Below, one piece after another: positions 1 through 9,000 of a stretch of 64,000 nt of DNA. Numbering within the stretch: position 1 is the stretch's first letter; every line of letters begins with the position of its first letter. Origin of the DNA: JAICXG01 sp036494545 (GTDB taxonomy: Bacteria; Verrucomicrobiota; Verrucomicrobiia; Chthoniobacterales; UBA10450); contig DASXOB010000025.1 of NCBI GenBank assembly GCA_036494545.1, positions 1 through 64,000 of the forward strand. The letters run 5' to 3'. The notes below the pieces were generated by a model that saw only the letters and a program-made list of their open reading frames with translations, did not search any database and had not been told where the DNA came from. A program made the position numbers and the translations under genes.

Positions 1-816
1 CCCAGAAGTGCCGGGCGAGACATTGAGGAAGGTCCCGTCACTTCCCTGGTGATAAAGTTGCAGGGTATTTCCGTCGGCCGAAATAACCATATCGATCAAG
101 CCATCCAGGTCATAATCCGCCAGAGCAATGATACCGCCAAAGCCAATTCCAAAGGTAGCGTCTTCCAAACCGTCAGCCCCGGCGACTGTCTGCAGCACTC
201 CGCCGCCAGTGTTATGGTAGAGGACGTTCACCCCGTCGTAGTTCTTCACGAACAGGTCTAACTTTCCATCGTTATCGGCGTCGAAGAAGAACGAGCAGCG
301 TCCCCGATCGCTGGCGGTGACGATTCCTGCAATGTCACTGACATATTGAAAAGTCCCATCGCCATTTCCACGAAAGAGCAAGTCCCGCTTGATTGTTCCG
401 CCTTGCTGGCCCTTTGCTCCCTCAGTGACGTAGACGTCCAGGTTGCCATCATCATTGTAGTCAGCAAAGGCAAAGCCGTGCCAGTCTTTGTCATCTAATT
501 CTGGCGCTTCGCCAATTCCACAGGTGCTACGGATATCTGTAAAAGTGTTGCCGCCATTGTTGAGATAGACAAAAGGACCATGGGAGGTAGCAAGCCCGTG
601 AGTCGGGACGATCAGATCAAGATAGCCGTCATTATTGATATCTCCCCAAATCGGATTTCCCCAGCTCTTCTTTACTTCCTGCGCAAGACCGACTGCGACT
701 GAGACGTCTTCAAACTGCTGCGCCAGAACCCGACTGGTTAAGGCACCAGTCAGGCCGACCACCAGAAGGAAACGCCGAGCAGCAGTTTGTCGGTTTGGCT
801 TTCGCGACGTAATCAA
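1..816 (-). CDS. Secreted FG-GAP/VCBS repeat protein (partial, runs off the left end)
   Basis: The minus strand is open from a stop at 916-918 to the window edge. The translation has an N-terminal basic stretch, a hydrophobic segment (RRFLLVVGLTGALTSRVLA) typical of a signal peptide, and then repeated Asp-rich loops such as DINNDGYLDLIVPT, DYNDDGNLDVYVTE, DADNDGKLDLFVKN and DYDLDGLIDMVISA. These are calcium-binding FG-GAP/VCBS repeats of an extracellular beta-propeller. No ATG precedes the signal peptide; TTG at 816 is the best start and TTG at 888 the alternative. The C-terminus lies outside the window, so an ASPIC/UnbV tail cannot be checked. Substrate and role are unknown. Confidence 0.8.
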   Translation of the reverse strand, partial: MITSRKPNRQTAARRFLLVVGLTGALTSRVLAQQFEDVSVAVGLAQEVKKSWGNPIWGDINNDGYLDLIVPTHGLATSHGPFVYLNNGGNTFTDIRSTCGIGEAPELDDKDWHGFAFADYNDDGNLDVYVTEGAKGQQGGTIKRDLLFRGNGDGTFQYVSDIAGIVTASDRGRCSFFFDADNDGKLDLFVKNYDGVNVLYHNTGGGVLQTVAGADGLEDATFGIGFGGIIALADYDLDGLIDMVISADGNTLQLYHQGSDGTFLNVSPGTSG

Positions 817-1040
817 GGACAACGAGGCAAATCTGTTGAAAGTGGTGCTCCATCGGAGCGCAAAGACAGGAACTGCAAATTGTTTCAAAGTAATTTTCTC
901 GGTTTGGTACTTGGACTAATAAGAGCAGGAGGCACACCACGAGGAGTGGTGGCCTAACGAACTTAGCGTGCGCGCAATCGCACCAATCAATTACCGGAAA
1001 CAGAAAAAACCGCTCGGCGCCTGACGGGCGGGATCACGTG

Positions 1041-1352
1041 CTAGGCGCGCATCGGCGGCGCGTGCTCGAAAATGCGAGCCTCAAGAAATGGCGCCGTGAC
1101 CCAGATAGGAGAAAGCGCCGCAGTCTTTTCAAAACAGAGGGCCGACTGTGACACAAACAAAACTGACGGCGCCTCTGCCTGCTTGCACTTGCCGGTGGCA
1201 ATAAGCGTGACGGCGCATTCGTGGTTCGGCGAATTGGCGTCAGAATGGAATCTTGCATGCAGTTCCGGAGAAGCCGACAGCCCAATAGCAAACAAGAATC
1301 CAAAAAGCAAAGCGCAGTAGACAAAGGCACGAATCTTTGTGCAACCGCTCAT
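1041..1352 (-). CDS. Small His/Cys-containing membrane or secreted protein, unknown function
   Basis: A 103-residue product from the ATG at 1352 (an ATG 13 codons upstream is also in frame). It opens with a short polar stretch and one strongly hydrophobic segment (FVYCALLFGFLFAIGLS), then a His/Cys cluster around HARFHSDANSPNHECAV and a further CK motif. Small proteins with a TM segment and spaced His/Cys are common beside metal-handling genes, but no metal gene is adjacent here. I do not recognise a named family. Reality is supported by the coherent signal/TM architecture; the overlapping ORFs on the other strand have no such structure. Confidence 0.55.
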   Translation of the reverse strand: MSGCTKIRAFVYCALLFGFLFAIGLSASPELHARFHSDANSPNHECAVTLIATGKCKQAEAPSVLFVSQSALCFEKTAALSPIWVTAPFLEARIFEHAPPMRA

Positions 1353-1974
1353 GGAATTAACTATTCTGTCACCTGCGCGCCAATGTCGCAATCATTATTT
1401 CTTGAGTAATAGCAGCGTCCGGTGGGCCGATGAGCAGGCCAACGAGATCGCCCATCCACAACGAGAATACAATGGATCCGACAGACGCCTAATGAATCGA
1501 GCACGGCTGCCCGCCGATTTTAGCAATGGTGAGCTCAAACGGTGTTCCGCTTGGTTCTCGCCTTCTTTTCTCGCATTAGTCTGCTAATATCTTGCAATCT
1601 TTATTCAGGCGCCTTGCAGCAGCGCTGCAATCGGCCCGAATTTCGCTCTCAGGGTTGTCAATGAGCCGCCGCGGAGGGGAGCCGTTCGCAAGGAAACTTA
1701 GGCAGCTGCGTGTAGCGGCTCTACCACTTATCGACGCAAGTTGGAACTCTGGAAGTCGCAAAGTGGGACAAGTCTCCCGCCAACCTACAGAACTATTGTG
1801 AGGATTGGACTTTGAGTTGTCCCGCTTGTGCCGCATAGCGGCAAACGGTCGTAACTAGCGAGAAAGAGTCTTATTTCGCGCTTGCCGGGCGGGATTTGTC
1901 CTATCTGGAATCGACGGACCGGGTACTTGGGTTCTACTGCTCCCACGAGGGAAAGCGACTTCCATTAACTCAGC
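1353..1974. other. 622-nt non-coding stretch holding a repeat copy
   Basis: No convincing gene on either strand. It carries one copy of the 32-nt repeat (1758-1789). The arm AAGTGGGACAA at 1761-1771 is matched by an inverted, 10/11 identical arm TTGTCCCGCTT at 1817-1827, so this copy could form a stem with a 45-nt loop. Confidence 0.6.
1758..1789 (+). repeat. Dispersed intergenic repeat, copy A
   Basis: 32 nt beginning GCAAAGTGGGACAAG and ending CCAACCTACA. It matches copy B at 5573-5603 over nearly its whole length with one 1-nt gap and two to three differences. Both copies are in non-coding DNA, in the same orientation, on either side of the BNR/dockerin gene. The conserved core plus a nearby inverted arm suggests a REP-like intergenic element rather than a gene fragment. 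Confidence 0.7.
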
Positions 1975-4900
1975 TTATGGAAGGCGGTGGCGCTTGTTGG
2001 CCGAAACTATTTGTTTGTCGTCTTTGTCAATCTTCCCGCTCAAATTGAGATCAACCCGGAAGTTGGCCGAAGTAACTACTTGTCCCTTATCGGCTGTGAC
2101 CGCGTCAAGGTCAGGCTTGTCAACTATGCGACTTTCATCGATGTCGCCGGTGAGGAAACCGAACGGAACGTCACCATGGGGTTGTCCATCCCCGTTGATG
2201 TTCTCCGTGTGCAGGGTCACAATCTCGGCGCTCGTCACACCGGTTATCTGAGCGCGCATTTCATTGCCACTAAAAGTAATCGCTCCGACTGTCGCGGTCC
2301 CGCTCAAGACTGTCACTTCACCGGAGGTGACCGGACTGTCGAAGGTAAAGACGGCGCTATAAGTGCTCGAGGAACGGTCTTCAACTCCCGACGTGCCGGT
2401 GAGGGGCATCTCAATGTCGAAGTCACCCGCAGCGCCATGAGTCAGCCGCGATGCAGCACCGGTCAACGTCAAGGTAGCGGAGGGCAGCGGCCAAACATAA
2501 GCGCCGCGACTGCGCGTCCAGACCGAGAGTGTGGTCGCACCGCGATCGATCTGCATGTCCCACACCATCGCGTGAGGCAGTCCATTCTCGAAACGCGACC
2601 AGACGGGATGCGTCGCCGTGATGTCGTTGGTGAAGTAGACACCCCAGTCGGTCCCGGCGTAGACCTGGCTTGGGTCATTCGGATTCACAATGACTGAGTC
2701 TGCCGGGATATCTGGCAGGTTGCCGGTCTTATCTAACCATGTGAATGAGCCACAGGTGCTGGCGCAAGTGACCTGAAAAAGGTGCCCAGGGGTGGCAGGC
2801 GTATTGGCGTTGAAACCACCGACGGCTGCATATCCCACCGGCAGATTCGCGGCGGGTACGGTAGGATCGAGAGCGATTCCGAGAACCGGGCGGTTCGGCA
2901 GAACGAAGTTGGCGCCGGTGACATTTACCCAGTTGGCCTGGGACGCAACCCCGGTTCCGAGGTTGAATCCAATCTGGACGTTGCCGTCATTCGTGCCGAC
3001 AATCGCGACGCTCTGATACTTGGGCGAATACTTGACCTGGTTGATGAAGGACCGGTTTCCGAGTGTGCCCTTGCAAAGGTTAGGACCCAGGGGTCCGCCG
3101 GGAGGGTTATCTGTAATGTACCAGCTGTTACTGTTTGTCGCGCCGTTGATCGTCTCCCAAACGCGGGTTGTGCCAGCAACCAGATGGCCGCAGCCAGTCG
3201 TGGCGCCGGCAGGCCCGCAATCGTCTCCTCCGGCAATGCCGCCGTGGAAAAGGTCGTAGGGAAGGACGAACGACTGTTGGTCGCTGCCGTACCAGCCGCC
3301 GCTCCAAAACGTCCAACCGGCGCCGGAGGCCGAGCAATTGGAGATGCAGCGGTTAAGAGCACCGCTGTTATTACCTTGCCAATAGCGCAGGCTCGAACCG
3401 GTGCCCACGGGATCGATCCGAGCGTAGAAGCCGTCCCCGCCTTTGCCTACCTGCCATTGCACGGGGCCAGTTGGGCTACCCGCAAAAGTAACCGACATAG
3501 AACCGTTGTCCTGCGCGCCGCCGTTGGCCTGCGGCGAACTGGCGGTGGCGAAGTTGCCACTGATGTCGCCGGAGTAGAACTCAATCGTATTCAAACCGGT
3601 GTCTGCGTTAAACCAGGTAGGCCTGGTCGTGTTGAGGGTGGCGACGCTAGCGTTGATCGTCCCGTGAATACCGCCGTCATTACCCACCAGCAGGATGTCG
3701 GACGAGTGAGGCAGGAAAGCGAGTGCGTGTTGATCCACGTGAACGGGCTTGGGCGAAACGCCGGTGTAACCGCAACTCGTGTCATACCATGCGCTACCGG
3801 TACGACTGGCAAGCCAGATATCGAAGGTATCAAAGAAGACGCGATCCGGGTTGTTCGGGTCGACCTCGACTCCTTGATCGTACCAGTTCTGCGGATAGTC
3901 ACCACTGCCGGCCGAACCAGAGCCTCCGCCGGACGCAGCGCAGGCCGCAAGCGAACCCCCGGCAGAGCCGGCCATGAATGTCCATGAGGTCCCGCCGTTG
4001 TTAGTGACCCATGCACCAAGCTGACAGCCGTTCGTACTGCCGCACCCGCTGGAGGTGTTCCAGTCGATTGAGGCCACCTGCGCATAGATAACACTAGGGT
4101 TGCTGGGAGCTACAGCGATGTCGATGCGACCAAGATTATCGGCCCCGCCCGCCGGGGGGCTCGACCCGCCGCAATAAGTAGCAGTGCCACCGGTGATGGG
4201 ATAGTTACACGGAACGCCGCTGCCGGCATTCATGTTCGCGCCGGTAGTATAGGGGCTACCACCTACGGCCGTGCCGAAGACGAAGCCATTCGTGTTACTG
4301 GCGATGGAAGTGAAGGTCGGACAGCCGCTGGCCGACATGGTGGCACTGTAGATCCCATTCGCACCATTCAGCCCAAGGTCGTATTGGACCGTGGTGGGAA
4401 AACCGCGTGTGCCCACTGCGGCGATAATGCGTGTCGTCCCGCCGACGTTGGATAACTCAAGGCCGGTGATGTCCTGGCGTTGGGTGGTGTAGGGATTCGT
4501 CCCGCACTGTGTCCAGGAGACACCAGCATCACGGGAGATATAGAGGCCCTTTTTCGTCCCAGCCACGACGTTATTACTATTGTTAGGGTCAACTCGCACC
4601 TTTCCTACCGCGTTGTATTGCGGAAATTGACCGGGTGGCTCCGTGTAGGCTACACCGAAAACATCGGCGCCCAGGACTGTCCAGGTGTTGCCGGAGTCGG
4701 TGGACTTTAAGATACCCTGACTGCCCATGGAGAAAGAGCCATAGTTCATGTCGCCCGTGCCGGCGTAGACTGTCTTATGATTGTTAGGATCGATCGTTAA
4801 GGTGTCGATGGCGATGGTGGAAATGAGAGGATCATCCGTGACCGCGTTCCATGTGGTTGCCGCGCTGCAGCAGTTGGTGGTCTTCCAAACCCCGCCGCCG

Positions 4901-5418
4901 ACACTGCCGGCAAAGGCAACGATGCTGCCATTGGTCGTAGTCGTTGGGTCGAAGACGATGTCGTTAATGCGTCCCTCCGTGGTCGTGTAGTCGAAGCAGC
5001 CGTTGCAGCCAGTCATGCGCGCGGGTTGAGGGCCGAGAGCCGTGAAGTTTGTCGTGCCAAGCATCGCTCCATTCGTATTGTCTTCGGTCGTTGAAAAGTA
5101 GCCCGCTGGGACCCCTCGCAATACGAGCGCATCCTGGTTCGCAGCCTGGCGCACCCACGTCGGGTCAAAGTTACCCGTTGGATAAGTCACGCGATCGCTC
5201 CAGTACTGTTCCAATCGCCCGAGATCAGCCCCTTCCTCTTGCGGGCTTTCAGCCAGCGTCGGAATATCGCGTGCCGGGTTCTCCGCTGCTCGTCTGTCGC
5301 GCTCGGCTGGCTGCTGGAAGGCGAAGACGGCCAGCCCCAGTCCCGTCACACACAAGCTCAATCCAGCCAGGGCGCGTAAAGTGAAAAAACCGAATTGAAA
5401 GTGTGATTTGGCCTTCAT
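1975..5418 (-). CDS. Giant secreted BNR-repeat (sialidase/VPS10-like propeller) protein with dockerin-like C-terminus
   Basis: The 1147-residue product starts at ATG 5418, preceded by GAGGTAAC about 8 nt upstream (an ATG 15 codons earlier lacks such a site). A signal sequence covers residues 1-35. The body has many BNR/Asp-box units such as SGNTWTVLG, DAGVSWTQCG and NGGTSWTFMAG, alternating with DPNN turns (DPNNHKTVYAGTGD, DPNNSNNVVAGTKKG), as in multi-bladed BNR beta-propellers. The last about 60 residues carry two EF-hand-like loops (GDIDESRIVDKPDL and VDLNLSGKIDKDDK), a dockerin type I signature. No sialidase catalytic set could be identified, so a binding or surface role is as likely as hydrolysis. 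The exact 9-mer repeat common in the rest of the window is absent here. Confidence 0.85.
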   Translation of the reverse strand: MKAKSHFQFGFFTLRALAGLSLCVTGLGLAVFAFQQPAERDRRAAENPARDIPTLAESPQEEGADLGRLEQYWSDRVTYPTGNFDPTWVRQAANQDALVLRGVPAGYFSTTEDNTNGAMLGTTNFTALGPQPARMTGCNGCFDYTTTEGRINDIVFDPTTTTNGSIVAFAGSVGGGVWKTTNCCSAATTWNAVTDDPLISTIAIDTLTIDPNNHKTVYAGTGDMNYGSFSMGSQGILKSTDSGNTWTVLGADVFGVAYTEPPGQFPQYNAVGKVRVDPNNSNNVVAGTKKGLYISRDAGVSWTQCGTNPYTTQRQDITGLELSNVGGTTRIIAAVGTRGFPTTVQYDLGLNGANGIYSATMSASGCPTFTSIASNTNGFVFGTAVGGSPYTTGANMNAGSGVPCNYPITGGTATYCGGSSPPAGGADNLGRIDIAVAPSNPSVIYAQVASIDWNTSSGCGSTNGCQLGAWVTNNGGTSWTFMAGSAGGSLAACAASGGGSGSAGSGDYPQNWYDQGVEVDPNNPDRVFFDTFDIWLASRTGSAWYDTSCGYTGVSPKPVHVDQHALAFLPHSSDILLVGNDGGIHGTINASVATLNTTRPTWFNADTGLNTIEFYSGDISGNFATASSPQANGGAQDNGSMSVTFAGSPTGPVQWQVGKGGDGFYARIDPVGTGSSLRYWQGNNSGALNRCISNCSASGAGWTFWSGGWYGSDQQSFVLPYDLFHGGIAGGDDCGPAGATTGCGHLVAGTTRVWETINGATNSNSWYITDNPPGGPLGPNLCKGTLGNRSFINQVKYSPKYQSVAIVGTNDGNVQIGFNLGTGVASQANWVNVTGANFVLPNRPVLGIALDPTVPAANLPVGYAAVGGFNANTPATPGHLFQVTCASTCGSFTWLDKTGNLPDIPADSVIVNPNDPSQVYAGTDWGVYFTNDITATHPVWSRFENGLPHAMVWDMQIDRGATTLSVWTRSRGAYVWPLPSATLTLTGAASRLTHGAAGDFDIEMPLTGTSGVEDRSSSTYSAVFTFDSPVTSGEVTVLSGTATVGAITFSGNEMRAQITGVTSAEIVTLHTENINGDGQPHGDVPFGFLTGDIDESRIVDKPDLDAVTADKGQVVTSANFRVDLNLSGKIDKDDKQIVSANKRHRLP

Positions 5419-6099
5419 TTGTTTGTTACCTCGGGTGTCTACAATCAGTTCCCTGTGAACCAACTGTGAGTTGGCGAGTAAGTGTAAAGTGAAGGTCGGT
5501 TGTCAAGCTTTTGTCCGATGTTGGGAAGAAAAACTGGCTGGACGGATCGGAGAGGTTGGAAGTCCGCAACCCGCAAAGTGGGACAATCTCCGACCAACCT
5601 ACAATTGCGTTTGACACTGGGTCGGCAACAGCTCCGCAAGTCGTAGCCGGGTCGCGATCGGTTTCGTAATCGGTTGCATTCAGTTACGTCGGAGTTGCTT
5701 TGGACTAGACGAAGATCATAGACGCTATCGCTCGCCATTTTCCTATTGCGATGGCCTGACGAAGAAGAGACAAAACCTCCCCCAACCCGTAAGCCTTGGT
5801 CGCCAGAGAGCATGACGATTTGCTCTGGTAAGCTGGCAGGGCATTTGCTTTCTCCGCCGGAGGGATATGATATCACCCAACTCTCGGACTGTGGTGCCAC
5901 ACAACGAACCCGCTTCTGCTCGCGCGATTAACCGAATGCCAACTTGCTGGCGTCGGCGGAGAGCCTCGCCTGCGGCTTGTTATCCGAGGAATTCTGCTTT
6001 GAGCGGGGGAATTAAGGCATCCCATAAGCGTCTCGGGCACGAACTTCTACGCCACGGCCAACGTCCAGCCGAAACTAGCAGCCACTTCGACCTTGCCAT
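5419..6099. other. 681-nt non-coding divergent spacer with repeat copy B
   Basis: Spacer between the minus-strand BNR gene and the plus-strand poly-HAMP kinase, so it should contain promoters for both. Apart from the repeat at 5573-5603 and the ribosome-binding site of the BNR gene, no coding or RNA structure could be supported. Confidence 0.5.
5573..5603 (+). repeat. Dispersed intergenic repeat, copy B
   Basis: 31 nt starting GCAAAGTGGGACAATCTCC and ending CCAACCTACA, the counterpart of the copy at 1758-1789. It lies 155 nt upstream of the BNR gene start. No inverted partner arm was found next to this copy. Confidence 0.7.
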
Positions 6100-9000
6100 A
6101 TGAAAAAGCGCTCCTCTGCAGTGCTCGAATCCCGTGAAAATGGTTCAGACCTGAACCAAGAGCCATTGGACACAAGACATATCCTCGCGGCTTTGACCGC
6201 ATTCAAGCATGGCGACTTCTCGGTGCGGTTGCCGGATGATTGGACCGGCCTTGCCGGGAAAGTGGCCGACACTTTTAACGACGTGATTGCCCTGAATCAG
6301 CGGATGACCCTCGAGTTGGACCGAATCGGTCGGGTTGTTGGCAAGGAGGGACGGATTTCCCAGAGGGCATCGATTGGCGATGTTTCGAATTGCTGGGCGG
6401 AGTCGATCGGGTCAGTTAATGCCCTGATTGGCGATCTGGTAAATCCAACCAGCGAAATGGCGCGTGTGATCGGCGCGGTGGCCAAAGGCGACCTCTCCAA
6501 GGTCATGGAGACGGAGATCGATGGGCGCCCATTGCAGGGGGAGTTTCTTCGGACGGCGAAGACGGTGAACACCATGGTGGACCAGCTGGGCGCTTTCGCA
6601 TCGGAGGTTACGCGCGTTGCGCGTGAGGTCGGCACGGAAGGGAAACTCGGTGGCCAGGCGAAGGTGAAAGGCGTCGCCGGGACGTGGAAGGACCTGACTG
6701 AGAATGTGAATTTGATGGCCGGTAACCTGACCGCGCAGGTGCGTAACATTGCCACGGTTACGACCGCCGTCGCCAATGGTGATCTCACGAAGAAAATCAC
6801 CGTCGATGTCAAAGGCGAGTTCCTTGAATTGAAGGACACGGTAAACGTGATGGTGGATCAGCTGCGCTCGTTTGCCTCGGAGGTGACACGCGTCGCGCGC
6901 GAAGTGGGCTCGGAAGGAAAGCTCGGCGGGCAAGCCCGGGTTGAAGGTGTTTCGGGAACCTGGAAGGACCTGACCGATTCAGTGAACTTTATGGCGCGTA
7001 ACCTGACCGGGCAGGTACGGAATATCGCCGAGGTCACGACTGCGGTCGCAACAGGTGACCTTTCCAAGAAGATCACGGTCGATGTCAGGGGCGAAATTTT
7101 GGAACTGAAGAACACCATCAATACGATGGTGGACCAGCTCAGCTCCTTCGCGTCGGAAGTGACCCGCGTCGCGCGCGAGGTCGGCACAGAAGGGAAGCTC
7201 GGCGGTCAGGCCGATGTCAAGGGTGTGGCCGGCACTTGGAAGGACCTGACCGATTCGGTGAACTCGATGGCGGGCAACCTGACCGGCCAGGTGCGCAACA
7301 TCGCTGACGTCACGACGGCGGTCGCAAATGGCGATCTGTCGAAGAAGATCACGGTTGATGTGCGGGGTGAGATTTTGGAACTGAAGGACACGATTAACAC
7401 GATGGTCGACCAGCTCCGCGCGTTTGCCTCGGAAGTCACTCGTGTTGCGCGCGAGGTGGGGTCTGAAGGAAAGCTCGGCGGCCAGGCGGATGTCCCGGGG
7501 GTCGCGGGAACCTGGAAGGATCTTACCGACAACGTGAATATGATGGCGGGCAATCTGACTGGCCAGGTGCGCAACATCGCGGAAGTCACGACCGCAATCG
7601 CGAACGGCGATCTCTCGCGCAAGATCACGGTTGATGTGCGAGGCGAGATCCTGGAGATGAAGAACACAATTAACACTCTGGTTGACCGCCTCGGCTCATT
7701 CGCGTCGGAAGTCACCCGTGTTGCGCGCGAGGTCGGCTCGGAAGGAATTCTCGGCGGTCAGGCGGAGGTGCGCGGCGTTTCTGGGACTTGGAAGAACCTG
7801 ACCGATTCGGTGAATTTCATGGCCGGTAACTTGACCGCGCAGGTGCGTAACATCGCCCTCGTTACGACGGCAGTCGCGAACGGCGATCTCTCCAAGAAGA
7901 TCACGGTCGATGTGAAGGGCGAAATCCTGGAACTGAAAAATACCGTCAACACGATGGTCGATCAGCTAAGCTCTTTCGCATCCGAGGTGACGCGCGTGGC
8001 ACGCGAAGTGGGATCGGAGGGCGAATTGGGCGGCCAGGCGGACGTGAGAGGTGTGGCTGGCACGTGGAAAGACCTGACCGATTCAGTGAACTCGATGGCC
8101 GGCAATCTGACGGCGCAGGTCCGCAATATCGCAGAAGTAACGACTGCGGTCGCGCGGGGTGACCTTTCGAAAAAGATCACAGTCGATGTGAAGGGCGAGA
8201 TTCTCGAGCTGAAGGACACCATTAACACGATGGTGGATCAGCTCAGCTCCTTCGCCGCGGAAGTGACCCGCGTGGCGCGCGAAGTCGGCACCGAAGGAAA
8301 GCTGGGCGGGCAAGCTGATGTGCGGGGCGTCGCCGGCACTTGGAAAGACCTGACCGACAGCGTGAATTTTATGGCCGGGAATCTGACTGGCCAGGTGCGT
8401 AACATCGCGGAGGTCACGACCGCGGTCGCTAATGGCGATCTCTCGAAAAAGATCACAGTCGATGTGAAGGGCGAGATTCTCGAGCTGAAGGACACAATTA
8501 ACACAATGGTGGATCAGCTCAGCTCCTTCGCCGCGGAAGTGACCCGCGTGGCACGCGAAGTCGGCACCGAAGGAAAGCTCGGTGGTCAGGCCGAAGTGCG
8601 GGGCGTCGCCGGCACTTGGAAGGATCTGACTGATTCGGTGAATTCGATGGCCGGCAATCTGACCGGTCAGGTGCGCAACATCGCCGAAGTCACCACCGCG
8701 GTCGCAAATGGCGACCTCTCCAAGAAGATCACGGTTGATGTGCGGGGTGAGATTTTGGAGTTGAAAGACACGATTAACACGATGGTCGATCAACTCCGCT
8801 CCTTCGCATCGGAAGTGACACGGGTGGCTCGCGAAGTTGGTTCGGAAGGTGCGCTTGGCGGCCAGGCGCGAGTAGAAGGCGTTTCCGGAACCTGGAAGGA
8901 CCTAACCGATTCGGTGAACTTCATGGCGTCCAACCTCACTACTCAGGTACGCAACATCGCGGCCGTTACGACCGCAGTCGCGAGTGGCGACCTTTCCAAG

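Noticed and set aside
1987..3987. Plus-strand ORFs up to 401 codons inside the BNR gene
   Set aside because: The minus-strand frame has signal peptide, BNR units, dockerin tail and a ribosome-binding site; the plus-strand products have no domain sense.
6297..8793. Long reverse-strand ORFs across the HAMP array
   Set aside because: They repeat with the same 276-bp period and have low-complexity Ser/Arg/Val composition; they are antisense shadows of the repeated codons.
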